This document shows positions 18,163 through 26,419 of a stretch of DNA of 64,000 bases, in pieces. How positions within the stretch are numbered: the first letter of the stretch is position 1; each line of letters starts with the position of its first letter. The position numbers and the translations under genes were made by a program. The notes under the pieces were generated by a model. The model was not told the origin of the DNA, ran no database searches, and saw nothing but the letters and a program-made list of their open reading frames with translations. Source of the stretch: Leptospiraceae bacterium (GTDB lineage Bacteria; Spirochaetota; Leptospiria; Leptospirales; Leptonemataceae); the NCBI GenBank assembly GCA_026005135.1, contig BPKM01000002.1, forward strand, positions 310,001 to 374,000. Reading direction: 5' to 3'.

Positions 18163-19851
18163 ATGGTATCAACAACAATTCAGCAAAAGAAAGAACTATT
18201 ACCAAAAGAAATTATTCCTAAATTAGAAAATCCATTTAAAAAACAAGATAAAAAAGAAAAAGAAATTCCTCAAAACCCTTATGATAAAGCTCTGGCAATG
18301 GGAAGAGAATTAATAGAAAAACCATTACGAGGAGGAGGAACATCTCGAGTTATTATTCAACATCATAAAAATCGAATGACTGTATTTGAAAGGATTCAGG
18401 TTTTAACAAAAGAGCATCCAACATATTTATTTCAAAATTGGGGTAAACATTTAGATGGAGCAAGTATAGTAACTGCAATTATTAATATTGATGGAAGAGA
18501 TGTTGCAATTTATGGACATGATTTTACTAATCGTGCAGGTTCTATGGATGCAACGAATGGAGAAAAATTGGCACGACTTATCTATTTAGCTGGCGAAAAA
18601 GGTATTCCTCTTATTGGAATGAATGATTCTGCAGGAGCATATGTTCCAGCAGGCGTTGGAGGTCTTGATGGATATTCTGAAGCTTTCTGTGCTTTAAGAA
18701 AAATTTCTGGTGTTGTTCCAAGTATAATGTTAATGTTTGGGTTTAATGCAGGTGGTGGTTCATATTTACCAAGACAAGGATCATTTATGATCCAGCCACA
18801 AGAAACTTTTTTTGGTTTAACTGGTCCTCAGGTAGTAAAAGATGTTTTAGGAGAAGAAGTAACACCTGATGATTTAGGTGGACCCAAGGTTCATAGTCAG
18901 AGTGGTGTTGTAGATATTGTAGCATCTGATGAATTAAGTGCTTTAAGAAAAGCATTAAGATTGTTAAAGTATATTCCAGATAATAATCATAGCTTTGCAC
19001 CTTATTATCCGACTTCGGATCCTATTGATCGATTTATATATGAAGAAGATATTTTATTAAGAAAAACGTTTAATTCTCCTACTGGTTTTAATACACCATT
19101 TGATATTACGTTAATGATTCAAAATATTGTAGATCATGGTGAATATTTTGAAATTCAAAAAACAAGAGCAAGAAATTTAATTTGTGCTTTTGGTCGAATA
19201 GGTGGACATGTAGTAGGAATTATGGCAAATAATTCTGCTGTAGCAAGTGGACAGATAGATATACATGCAGCTTATAAAGGTGCTCGTTTTGTGAGATTCT
19301 GTAATTTATATAATATACCAATGATCTTTTTTGAAGATACAACAGGTTTCTTACCTGGTAAAGAGCAAGAATCTGGTGGAATTGTTCAAGCAGGTAGAGC
19401 ATTATTAGATGCAATTATTGATTTAAGAACACCAAGATTTTTAGTAATTGTAAGAAATGCCTTTGGTGGTGCTTATGCAACGTTTAACTCTTATCATGTA
19501 GGTGCAGATATGGTTTTTGCTTTTCCAACGGCACGTGTTGCAGTAATGGGACCTGCTGGAAAAGAGTTTGTCTATAAAGAAGAATTAAAAGCAGCAAGAG
19601 CAGAAGTAAGAAAATTAATGGCTCAGGGTAAACACGAAGAAGCTCAACAATTATTAGCAAAAGTTAATAAAGAATTATCAGATAGATACGAAGAAGAATT
19701 GATGAACCCAAAAGAAGCATTATCCTTAGGTTCAATTTCTCAAATCATTATGCCGGGAGAAAGTAGAAAAGTTTTAGCAGAAAATTTAAACTTTTATTTA
19801 CGACATTATACACCTTGTCCATTACAAGAACCCCAAAGAGAGTTCCATTAA
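18163..19851 (+). CDS. Acyl-CoA carboxylase, carboxyltransferase (beta) subunit
   Basis: 562 residues containing both halves of a biotin-dependent carboxyltransferase. The N-terminal crotonase-fold half has [33 protein letters not shown] and [13 protein letters not shown] [25 protein letters not shown]. The C-terminal half has [36 protein letters not shown] and [17 protein letters not shown]. It transfers CO2 from carboxybiotin to an acyl-CoA, as in propionyl- or methylcrotonyl/geranyl-CoA carboxylase. No biotin carboxylase/BCCP subunit is nearby. The first about 45 residues are a charged extension rich in Lys. It is followed 8 bases later by bioD, tying cofactor supply to the enzyme. Confidence 0.9.
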   Translation: MVSTTIQQKKELLPKEIIPKLENPFKKQDKKEKEIPQNPYDKALAMGRELIEKPLRGGGTSRVIIQHHKNRMTVFERIQVLTKEHPTYLFQNWGKHLDGASIVTAIINIDGRDVAIYGHDFTNRAGSMDATNGEKLARLIYLAGEKGIPLIGMNDSAGAYVPAGVGGLDGYSEAFCALRKISGVVPSIMLMFGFNAGGGSYLPRQGSFMIQPQETFFGLTGPQVVKDVLGEEVTPDDLGGPKVHSQSGVVDIVASDELSALRKALRLLKYIPDNNHSFAPYYPTSDPIDRFIYEEDILLRKTFNSPTGFNTPFDITLMIQNIVDHGEYFEIQKTRARNLICAFGRIGGHVVGIMANNSAVASGQIDIHAAYKGARFVRFCNLYNIPMIFFEDTTGFLPGKEQESGGIVQAGRALLDAIIDLRTPRFLVIVRNAFGGAYATFNSYHVGADMVFAFPTARVAVMGPAGKEFVYKEELKAARAEVRKLMAQGKHEEAQQLLAKVNKELSDRYEEELMNPKEALSLGSISQIIMPGESRKVLAENLNFYLRHYTPCPLQEPQREFH

Positions 19852-19858
19852 AATTATT

Positions 19859-20500
19859 ATGCCAGTATTTGTTACAGGAACAGACACAGGTGTTGGGAAA
19901 ACCATCACCTGTGGTTATATTATGAAAAAGTATAAAGATTTAATATCTAACTTAAAATATTGGAAACCTGTACAAACTGGATATCCACCAGATGATGATG
20001 CAAGAATTGTACAAGAAATTAGTAGTATAAGTTCTAATTCTATATTAGATGGATTAAAATTTAAAGAACCAGTCAGTCCACATTTTGCGGCAGAATTAGA
20101 AAAAACAGAAATATCTATTGAAGAATTAAAAAAACAATATAAATATTATAAAGAAAATTACCCTTTATTGATAGAAGGAGCAGGCGGGATAATGGTTCCC
20201 ATAACGAGAAAATATCTATGGATTGATTTTGTAAAAGAATTAGAAATTCCAGTTTTAATTGTTGCAAGAAGTACCTTAGGCACTATTAATCATACTTTGC
20301 TAACTGTGGAAGCATTAAAACAAAGAGAAATACCCATAATTGGAATTATATTTTGTGGAAAACATAATGAACCTTATATAGAAGATAATAGAAAAATAAT
20401 TTCAGAATTAACAAAACTTCCTGTTATCAGTTATTTTGATATAAATATAGATAAATTTATTGATGTAGATCCTCAAAATATTCTAAAAGACTATTTTTGA
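19859..20500 (+). CDS. bioD: Dethiobiotin synthetase
   Basis: 213 residues. Starts VFVTGTDTGVGKT (P-loop with the BioD-specific TDTxVGKT), then YWKPVQTGYP (KPVQTG), EGAGGIMVPI (EGAGG) and the segment GIIFCGKHNEPYIEDN. It closes the ureido ring of dethiobiotin from DAPA, CO2 and ATP. It is only 8 bases after the biotin-dependent carboxyltransferase gene, so the pair is probably one operon. bioB is 14 kb away at 34624; bioA and bioF are not in the window. Confidence 0.95.
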   Translation: MPVFVTGTDTGVGKTITCGYIMKKYKDLISNLKYWKPVQTGYPPDDDARIVQEISSISSNSILDGLKFKEPVSPHFAAELEKTEISIEELKKQYKYYKENYPLLIEGAGGIMVPITRKYLWIDFVKELEIPVLIVARSTLGTINHTLLTVEALKQREIPIIGIIFCGKHNEPYIEDNRKIISELTKLPVISYFDINIDKFIDVDPQNILKDYF

Positions 20501-20638
20501 AAAAAAGAAATAATCTATCATTTGAATCAAATACTTTTATGATTCAACAATAATAATTAGAAAAAATTTAATTTATATTGACTAAATTGGTATTAAAACT
20601 AATTTAAGATATAAATTAACCAAAATCAGGAGGCAAAT

Positions 20639-21403
20639 ATGCTAAAAAACATAAACAAATACTTACTATTATTAATTTTGATTTTAATATTTAGTTTTTG
20701 TAAAGAAAAAACCTCGGCAACTAAGCAAGTAAAAATTACCTGGTTAGGACATGCTGCTTTTTTAATTGAATATCCAGAAGAAAATACCAGTATATTAATT
20801 GATCCTTTTATAAAAAATAATCCTGTTACACCAGAAGACTGGAAAGATTTATCTAAATATAAAGTAGATGCTATTCTTGTTTCTCACTCTCATTTTGATC
20901 ATAGTGCAGATGTAGTAGAAATTGCAAAATTAAGTAACGCATCTGTTATTGGTGTTTTTGATTTTATTAGTCAAATGAATTTACCAGATAATTTAAAAAA
21001 AGGAGGAAATGTAGGAGGAACATTTAAAATAAAAAATATTAAGATCTATATAGTTCCAGCAATGCATTCTAGTGAAGGTGGTGGAAGACCAATTGGTTTT
21101 ATATTACAAGCAGATGGATATAGAACGATTTATCATACAGGAGATACCTGGATATTTAGTGATATGTCTTTAATACATGAAATATTTAAACCAGAAATTA
21201 TTTTATTAAATGTAGGAGGGGGACCATTTACACAACCACCAGAAGTGGCAAAACTTTCAGTTAAAAAATATTTTAAACCAGAATATATCATTCCTATGCA
21301 TTATAATACCTTTGGTATAATAGCAAAAGAAGAAGAAGTAAAAAAAGTATTTACAGAACCCAATGTTCATTTCTTAAAACCAGGCGAATCCCAACTATTT
21401 TAA
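20639..21403 (+). CDS. Lipoprotein metallo-beta-lactamase-fold hydrolase
   Basis: 254 residues, preceded by a strong AGGAGG 7 bases before the ATG. The N-terminus is a signal peptide ending ILIFSFC, a lipobox with acylated Cys near residue 21. The body is an UPF0173-type metallo-hydrolase: WLGHAAFLIE, ILIDPF, VSHSHFDHSAD (HxHxDH metal site), PAMHSSEGGG, YHTGDTW (metal Asp) and IIPMHYNTF (last His). All metal ligands appear present. Secreted, lipid-anchored versions are less usual than cytoplasmic ones. Substrate unknown. A strong terminator follows 8 bases after the stop. Confidence 0.85.
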   Translation: MLKNINKYLLLLILILIFSFCKEKTSATKQVKITWLGHAAFLIEYPEENTSILIDPFIKNNPVTPEDWKDLSKYKVDAILVSHSHFDHSADVVEIAKLSNASVIGVFDFISQMNLPDNLKKGGNVGGTFKIKNIKIYIVPAMHSSEGGGRPIGFILQADGYRTIYHTGDTWIFSDMSLIHEIFKPEIILLNVGGGPFTQPPEVAKLSVKKYFKPEYIIPMHYNTFGIIAKEEEVKKVFTEPNVHFLKPGESQLF

Positions 21404-21410
21404 TGAAGAT

Positions 21411-21443
21411 TATCCCCTATTTCTTATAGGGGATAGTTTTTAT
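21411..21443 (+). terminator. Intrinsic terminator of the metallo-hydrolase gene
   Basis: TATCCCCTAT (21411-21420) pairs perfectly with ATAGGGGATA (21426-21435) around a 5-base loop, followed at once by GTTTTTATTTT. Stem of 10 bp with four G-C pairs and a U-tract: a textbook rho-independent terminator. Confidence 0.9.
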
Positions 21444-21474
21444 TTTAATTGTTTTAAATTTACAGATAAAAAAT

Positions 21475-21816
21475 CTATGAAGTTTTTTTGTAAAAAAGAA
21501 ACCAACCTAAAAAGAAAATAAATATTATATAATAAATAATATATTTTGTTTCTAATGTATGTTTTTGAATATAAACAGATATAAACCAGCTTATAATAAA
21601 AAGTAAGCCTAAAATACTTTTAGTAAGTTTAGCTTTTGGCTTTATATAGAAAATTTTTTGTTTTAAATATAAATAAAATAAATAATAAAATATAAATAAA
21701 AGTAAAGTAGAAATGGAAAATATCAATAGAGAAATAAAAGCAGTTTTATAACCAAATGCAATTAGTATTCCAATTATAGATATAGCAATCCAGTAATCAA
21801 AAAATTTTTGCATCAT
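21475..21816 (-). CDS. Small membrane protein, unknown function
   Basis: 113 residues with four predicted membrane helices (about 7-28, 30-52, 66-84 and 90-108), the middle loop being basic (QKIFYIKPKAKLTKS). No enzymatic motif. It is the last of three leftward small membrane genes (53, 57 and 113 residues); its ATG lies 5 bases after the stop of the 57-residue gene, implying co-translation. The size and helix pattern recall AtpI-like or small uncharacterised inner-membrane proteins, but I cannot assign it. Confidence 0.55.
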   Translation of the reverse strand: MMQKFFDYWIAISIIGILIAFGYKTAFISLLIFSISTLLLFIFYYLFYLYLKQKIFYIKPKAKLTKSILGLLFIISWFISVYIQKHTLETKYIIYYIIFIFFLGWFLFYKKTS

Positions 21817-21821
21817 ATAAT

Positions 21822-21995
21822 TTAATCATTACGAGAAAATAATCCCGAAATAATACCAAGTACAAAAAAGAAGATAGCAAAATATTTTAAGAAATTTGTG
21901 TTTTTTACAAAATCTTCAAAAATTACAATGGTTGGCGTTAATAATACAATAATTATTATTGATACTGTTAATACTAAACGTTGCATAGTATCCAT
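21822..21995 (-). CDS. 57-residue two-helix membrane protein
   Basis: Open from ATG 21995 to TAA at 21822. The sequence begins MDTMQRLVLTVSIIIIVLL and ends FVLGIISGLFSRND, with two hydrophobic helices (about 7-25 and 38-53) around a short polar loop containing FEDFVKNTNF. A perfect AAGGAGG lies 7 bases before the ATG, strong evidence that it is translated despite its size. It sits between the 53- and 113-residue membrane genes. Function unknown. Confidence 0.65.
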   Translation of the reverse strand: MDTMQRLVLTVSIIIIVLLTPTIVIFEDFVKNTNFLKYFAIFFFVLGIISGLFSRND

Positions 21996-22056
21996 ATAAT
22001 TGCCTCCTTATTAAGTTGTAATATAATTAAAAAAATATATAAATATTTTTAGGTTA

Positions 22057-22218
22057 TCAATTAAAAATGGCAGAAATGATTGCTCCAATAATGTATCCTA
22101 CCAGAAAACATATAAAGGCAATAGCAGCTAATCCTATTAAATAGCCAATTGCTTGTGCCATAAATGATATAGCTACCATAGCTATTATAGCTATAAAAAA
22201 CCAAATTATACAACCCAT
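22057..22218 (-). CDS. 53-residue hydrophobic membrane protein
   Basis: Open from ATG 22218 to TGA at 22057, beginning MGCIIWFFIAIIAMVAI. Nearly the whole chain is hydrophobic, forming two Gly/Ala-rich helices with GYIIGAIISAIFN at the end, and small-residue motifs favourable for helix packing. AAGGAA lies 7 bases upstream of the ATG. First of a run of three leftward small membrane proteins. Could be a membrane-active peptide or a subunit of a small membrane complex; the sequence does not decide. Confidence 0.55.
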   Translation of the reverse strand: MGCIIWFFIAIIAMVAISFMAQAIGYLIGLAAIAFICFLVGYIIGAIISAIFN

Positions 22219-22351
22219 ATTTCATTCCTTATTGATATTTCTTATTAATTATGTGTAGGAAAAAATAATAAAGTTTCAAAATTTTTTGAATAATTACAAT
22301 CATTTTCGATAAGTATAAATGATTTCAGAGTATGAAAGAAAGCTTTTTAAA

Positions 22352-22530
22352 GACTATGTTGCATAAATTCCCTTTTAAAGCAAAATTTTTTATAAAAGCG
22401 ATATTTTTTCAAATATTACAAACATATGTTTAAAAATTTAATACTATTTTTCATATCACGAAAAATTGTCTAAAAATGTTGATAAATATTTTTATAATTA
22501 GAAAATAATTAACTTTTATGCAACAGAGCC
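22352..22530. mobile_element. MITE-like element 1 (TIR core GTTGCATAAA)
   Basis: GTTGCATAAA at 22358-22367 is matched by its exact complement TTTATGCAAC at 22515-22524. Extending outward gives imperfect 16-base ends (GACTATGTTGCATAAA versus GGCTCTGTTGCATAAA). The 147-base interior is AT-rich and noncoding. Size and structure suit a nonautonomous MITE; the ends resemble those of IS903/IS6-type elements by memory. It lies inside the reading frame of the DUF1564-like gene that resumes immediately to its right. No exact target duplication could be fixed. Confidence 0.55.
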
Positions 22531-23118
22531 CGTTTTAATAGTAGTATTCCAAAAACCATTTTTTATTTATTAAAAAAATATCTAAAATATCTTTATAAAA
22601 TAAAAATAGCCCATAATAGAAAAACAATGACGGCAAAATATCAGCCAGTGACAAGAGAATATAAAAAATACTGGATAGTAATGAAGCCACCCTTATGGGG
22701 AAAGATGTATCAATTAAGGTATTATTTAGGTTATTCTATGAGTTGTATTTTAAGAATTATGTTAGATTGGAACCAAAGCTTTGTTGCAACAATAAAAATA
22801 ATATAGATAGTCTTAAAAAATAAAATCATTATTTATTCAATAATAAAAAAATAAACTCAATTTAAATAACATTAAAACTAAAAAAAACAAAATCTAAATT
22901 TGATTAAGCGTACGATGTAATAGCCTTTGCAACAAAGCTTATAATAATAAAAAAATACTGGAAGAGATATAAACCCTCTTGTAGAGAAACCAGAATTATC
23001 TTTAAGGCAGCAAAGAATCCAGAATCAAATTCAAAGCCTTTATAATTATATATTGATTAGTGTAGTAGATTATGAAGAGAAGAGAGTTTTTTCGAGATTT
23101 TTTGATGGATATGATTGA
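22525..23118 (+). pseudogene. DUF1564-like gene interrupted by two MITE-like insertions
   Basis: Right of element 1 the frame reads ARFNSSIPKTIFYLLKKYL, then MTAKYQPVTREYKKYWIVM (ATG at 22627) and YLGYSMSCILRIMLDWN, reaching element 2 at 22776. After element 2 the same kind of protein resumes from about 22950 as NTGRDINPLVEKPELSLRQ and ends at TGA 23116-23118 with SRFFDGYD. The segment YLGYSMSCILRIMLDW aligns with MTGYSVSHIIRLLIEW of the intact gene at 49797, and FYLLKKYLKYLYKIK with MFLFLISKYIERLKK. Left of element 1, MISEYERKLFKDY (22319-22357) may be the original N-terminal part. The gene is therefore split in three. Confidence 0.65.
22776..22940. mobile_element. MITE-like element 2 (14-bp perfect TIRs)
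   Basis: AAGCTTTGTTGCAA (22776-22789) and TTGCAACAAAGCTT (22927-22940) are perfect inverted repeats bounding 165 bases of AT-rich noncoding DNA. The TIR core CTNTGTTGCA is shared with element 1 about 250 bases to the left, and the sizes are similar, so both probably descend from one transposon family. It interrupts the DUF1564-like frame between LDWN and NTGRD. No transposase with such ends is in the window; the IS30 element has different ends. Confidence 0.65.
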
Positions 23119-23310
23119 CAATATAATATAATAATTAATTTCATAAAGCATTTAGTTGAAAATCTTTAATAATTTGATTTTTTAACAATATAGCTATTTA
23201 CATAGAAAAATCAAAATTAAGAAGTATTTTTGAGTATTGTAATTTTTTTGTATAACAGAATAAATTTAAAAAATAATAAGAGAAATAAGAATATTTTATG
23301 GTAGCTTATA

Positions 23311-23580
23311 TTAAGGTTTACATGTTAGAACTTCTTTTTTAACAAATTCTGGATCCTTACAATAAGCGATTAAATTACCGCAGCACCAATAAGATTGATT
23401 TTTCCTTTCGAAAATACAGTCTTTTTCTCCTTTTTCGTTTATATAAACCTTGGAACAGTCGTAATTAAATCTATCAAGACAACTTTTAACTGATAACTTC
23501 CAACAACCAACACAGGAATAAAACCAGACTAAGATAATTAAACTAATTAAACCCATTAATCGTATTAATATACCAAACAT
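23311..23580 (-). CDS. Small cysteine-rich secreted protein or lipoprotein
   Basis: 89 residues from ATG 23580, chosen because AAGGTG lies 8 bases upstream; a longer reading from 23631 lacks a ribosome-binding site. The N-terminus FGILIRLMGLISLIILVWFY is a signal/anchor followed by SCVGCW. The remaining about 60 residues contain eight more cysteines (including SYWCCGN and YCKD) and many aromatic and charged residues, so it is probably a disulfide-stabilised exported domain. No family recognised. It stands alone in the accessory island between the broken DUF1564-like gene and the CRISPR remnant. Confidence 0.55.
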   Translation of the reverse strand: MFGILIRLMGLISLIILVWFYSCVGCWKLSVKSCLDRFNYDCSKVYINEKGEKDCIFERKNQSYWCCGNLIAYCKDPEFVKKEVLTCKP

Positions 23581-23725
23581 AGTTTTGCACCTTTGAAAAT
23601 ATATGTTAAAGGTATTGAAGGAAAGTTTCATTTTTTTTATGTAATTTATTGGAAATTAAATAACTCGAATTTTGATTGCATATAAATTATATACTATATA
23701 TAAATAAATTAAGTAAATCCTAATG

Positions 23726-23775
23726 CAAAATTCGGGAATTATAATTTTAAAGATCAAAATTCGGTAATTGTAATT
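23726..23775. repeat. Imperfect 21-bp direct repeat
   Basis: CAAAATTCGGGAATTATAAT (from 23726) recurs at 23755 as CAAAATTCGGTAATTGTAAT, two mismatches in 21 bases, spaced 29 bases apart. It lies just left of the degenerate CRISPR-like unit at 23779 in the otherwise gene-free 23581-24018 gap and could be leader or spacer debris. Confidence 0.5.
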
Positions 23776-23968
23776 AGAAAAACCTTTTCTTATAGATACG
23801 TTAAAAACGAAAAGAAGTATGAAGTGTGAATTATTAAGTATTTATTTTAATATTTTATAAGACTTCTAAATTTGATTAATTACATTTTACGTTTTATTTT
23901 TTATATTTTATCATTCTATTTCTAATGAAACCCATAGAAAATTTCATCCTTCATTACTTCAGCATTTT

Positions 23969-24063
23969 ATATAAATTCCTTATAGGTACGCTAAAAACTC
24001 GTTTACCTCAATACACAATTATAGTGAAGTAAAGTTTCCATTCCTTATAGGTACGCTAAAAAC
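23969..24063. CRISPR. CRISPR remnant: two 30-bp repeats and one 35-bp spacer
   Basis: Two 30-base units (23969-23998 and 24034-24063) share ATTCCTTATAGGTACGCTAA followed by AAAC and are separated by a unique 35-base spacer. The second unit starts GTTTCC, giving the complement order GTTTTTAGCGTACCTATAAG...GGAAAC, which recalls the 30-base repeats of type I-B arrays ending in GAAAC. The first unit differs from the second in its outer 7 bases, as expected for a decaying terminal repeat. A third, more degenerate unit (TATAGATACGTTAAAAAC) ends at 23808. No cas gene is present in the window. The right side is occupied by an IS30-family element. Confidence 0.6.
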
Positions 24064-25107
24064 AGGCGCATTGTAATTCAAGTGCAACACCTTAATGGGG
24101 AATAGCTTTGGTTTCACAGAAAAGAATATTTCATGAGGTGTATAGTATTGCAAGCATTTTCTTGCACGATGATTTAATTTTATTTCTACATCTTGTATAA
24201 TTTTGTCTAAATTTTCAGTTTTTCTAAAATCTATCCCTTTGGGTAAATATTGTCTAATTAATCCATTGGTATTCTCATTTAAACCTCTTTGATAGGGTTT
24301 TCCGGGGTCAGTAAAATAAACTCTGATATTTTTGATTTCCTGAATGATTTTATATAAACCATTATGTAGCATTTCTATTCCATTATCATAAGTAATACTT
24401 AAAAGTTTTTCTTTTGGAATAGAATTGAATTTTCGCAAAACTTTTTCTTTTGTTTCTTTAAGCTTTTTTGATGATACATAAAGCATTATAGTATAACGAC
24501 TCAATTTTTCAACAAAAGTAAATACATAGCCAGAACCTTTTTTCCCTTCTATGGTATCTCCTTCCCAATGTCCCATCGTTTGAATTTCTGGTCTTTGTTG
24601 TATTGTCCAAATGTCTAAATTATCTCTATTTTTCCTTATTTTCCGCCAGTTTTTTCGGTATTTTTTTCCTCCTCTTCGCAAATATTGAACGAGATTCCAT
24701 CCCATTACTCTCTGATAAAAATAAATATAATTATAAATAGTTTTGAATGATATATGAAGTTTTTTATTTTTAGGATATAACATTCGTAATCTACCAGCAA
24801 TCTGTTCTGGTGAATATTGTAAAAAAATCAAAGCATAAAAAATAAAAATCCAAAGTCTTGTATGATTCAAATATCTTAAATATCTTCTTGTCTTTCGTAT
24901 TTTATACCAAGCCTGTGCCTTTCGGGCAGAATAAATTATCTTATGATTTTCAGTATATGAATTTCGCTTTAATTCTCTACTAATGGTAGAAGGTGCTCTA
25001 TTTAAATACTTTGCAATTTTTCTTATGCTATGACCTTGCTCATACAAAAATTGAATGACAGCTCTTTCATCTATTTTAAGATGGGTATAAGTTTTAGGGG
25101 TGTTCAT
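24019..25107 (-). CDS. IS30-family transposase
   Basis: 362 residues from ATG 25107, chosen for the AAGGAGGAG 8-9 bases upstream. N-terminal helix-turn-helix (IRKIAKYLNRAPSTISREL) precedes a DDE integrase core: GHWEGDTIEG (first Asp), ITYDNGIEM (second Asp) and RGLNENTNGLIRQYLPKG (Glu), all intact. The C-terminus runs through the left inverted repeat (VLHLNYNAP) and then reads into the neighbouring CRISPR repeat, whose complement encodes VFSVPIRNGNFTSL before the stop at 24019. The last 14 residues are thus host-derived, not transposon-derived. The catalytic core should be active. Confidence 0.93.
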   Translation of the reverse strand: MNTPKTYTHLKIDERAVIQFLYEQGHSIRKIAKYLNRAPSTISRELKRNSYTENHKIIYSARKAQAWYKIRKTRRYLRYLNHTRLWIFIFYALIFLQYSPEQIAGRLRMLYPKNKKLHISFKTIYNYIYFYQRVMGWNLVQYLRRGGKKYRKNWRKIRKNRDNLDIWTIQQRPEIQTMGHWEGDTIEGKKGSGYVFTFVEKLSRYTIMLYVSSKKLKETKEKVLRKFNSIPKEKLLSITYDNGIEMLHNGLYKIIQEIKNIRVYFTDPGKPYQRGLNENTNGLIRQYLPKGIDFRKTENLDKIIQDVEIKLNHRARKCLQYYTPHEIFFSVKPKLFPIKVLHLNYNAPVFSVPIRNGNFTSL

Positions 25108-25220
25108 GGTGGTTCTCCTCCTTATCCCATATTCTTGGGGAATCACTATGAACATTTTTTCTAAACTTTCTTAATAAAAAAACTAAAAATTCCGTTGCAC
25201 TTCCTTTTACAATTGGGGCA
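24064..25220 (-). mobile_element. IS30-family insertion sequence
   Basis: Imperfect terminal inverted repeats flank the transposase: left TTGTAATTCAAGTGCAAC (24071-24088) and right, reading inward on the minus strand, TTGTAAAAGGAAGTGCAAC (25194-25212). Length of about 1.15 kb fits IS30 elements. The left end directly abuts the last base of a CRISPR repeat (24063). The right flank has no CRISPR repeat, so the element sits at the border of the array remnant or deleted the rest. Exact outer bases and the short target duplication could not be fixed. Confidence 0.82.
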
Positions 25221-25306
25221 TTCTATATATAAGCAGTAAAAAAATTAATAGACAAAAATATCTTATTATTAATAATTGGTAAATTTTTTGTTCAAAGGAA
25301 ATATAT

Positions 25307-26407
25307 ATGAATCCGATTATAAAAAATATAATTAAATTTATAATATTCACTTTTTTAGTTTATTCACTAAACGCGCAAGAAAAAGAAAACACAAATTTAT
25401 TTATAAACTTTCTTGAAATTTCATTAATTCAATTTAAAAACAAAGATAAACCTCCTGAAGATTTAGGTTCCGTACTCAATAGTATAAGGATATCTAATCA
25501 ATATTTATCAAATAATCCAGTATTTTCATATCAAAAAACAGAAATAAAAGAGAAAAAACCTAAAAGAAGAATTTCTTATACTATTAAACCAAAAGATAGC
25601 AATTACTTCTTTAATTTCCAGTATGCATTTTATAATGATCGATTAGAATATAGAAAATATTTCGATACTAATTTAAATTTTACTTTAGATACATATATAA
25701 ATGATAATAAAGAATTATTATTAAAATTTGGATATGGTCCTTTAGATTATTTTGAAGATTCTGGAGAAGTTTCTTTTTATTATTTTGAATATAAATCCAG
25801 AGGAACATATAGAGTACAAACTCGATTACTAACAGATCTTGAAACCCCAATTGTTTCTGCATCTCCAGAATTATTTTTGATATATAATGCAGTAAACTCT
25901 GCAACTATATATTATAATGATGGAACAATAACAATAAAGACAAAAGGTATGGGAATATTTACTGGATTTAATGTTAAATTTTTCCGTAGATTTAGTCTTT
26001 ATAATATTTTGGATTTACAATTTTTTAGCATCAATGGAAAATTTTCTTCTTTTTCTCCTGTAAATCAATATTATAATACTAGTACAAACACTTTTCAAAC
26101 TACAACTCAAATTGTTTTAACAGAAAAAAAGATGAATTTGAATATGAATTTATATTATGAATTGGGTTTCTCCTTTACAATCAATAAAGTTGGTTTTAAA
26201 TACGGATGGTATTGGGATATGCCTATAATATTAGATACTGACTATCTAAATCCTAAAGGATATATTATATACTTAACAAATCCTGTAAAGATAGAGCAAT
26301 TAGAAACTTCAATAAATCTTTTTTATAAAGGTGATCCATCAAATCAAACAAAAACATTTACCATAGGATTAGGTGGTATAGTATTTGGTGTAGTAACTAA
26401 ATTTTAA
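25307..26407 (+). CDS. Probable outer-membrane beta-barrel protein
   Basis: 366 residues with a signal peptide ending FLVYSLNAQ (about residue 23). From about residue 95 the chain is rich in alternating aromatic and polar residues (YYFEYKSRGTYRVQTRLLTD, FTINKVGFKYGWYWDMP) and it ends TFTIGLGGIVFGVVTKF with a terminal Phe, the C-terminal signature recognised by the BAM machinery. AAGGAAA precedes the ATG by 8 bases. No known porin family was identified. It converges with thiD, 12 bases apart, and lies 90 bases from the IS30 right end. Confidence 0.6.
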   Translation: MNPIIKNIIKFIIFTFLVYSLNAQEKENTNLFINFLEISLIQFKNKDKPPEDLGSVLNSIRISNQYLSNNPVFSYQKTEIKEKKPKRRISYTIKPKDSNYFFNFQYAFYNDRLEYRKYFDTNLNFTLDTYINDNKELLLKFGYGPLDYFEDSGEVSFYYFEYKSRGTYRVQTRLLTDLETPIVSASPELFLIYNAVNSATIYYNDGTITIKTKGMGIFTGFNVKFFRRFSLYNILDLQFFSINGKFSSFSPVNQYYNTSTNTFQTTTQIVLTEKKMNLNMNLYYELGFSFTINKVGFKYGWYWDMPIILDTDYLNPKGYIIYLTNPVKIEQLETSINLFYKGDPSNQTKTFTIGLGGIVFGVVTKF

Positions 26408-26419
26408 TTATCAATATTT

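Noticed and set aside
22057..22218. Toxin of a type I toxin-antitoxin pair
   Set aside because: Size and hydrophobicity fit, but no antisense RNA promoter or structured leader is visible, so only a small membrane protein can be claimed.
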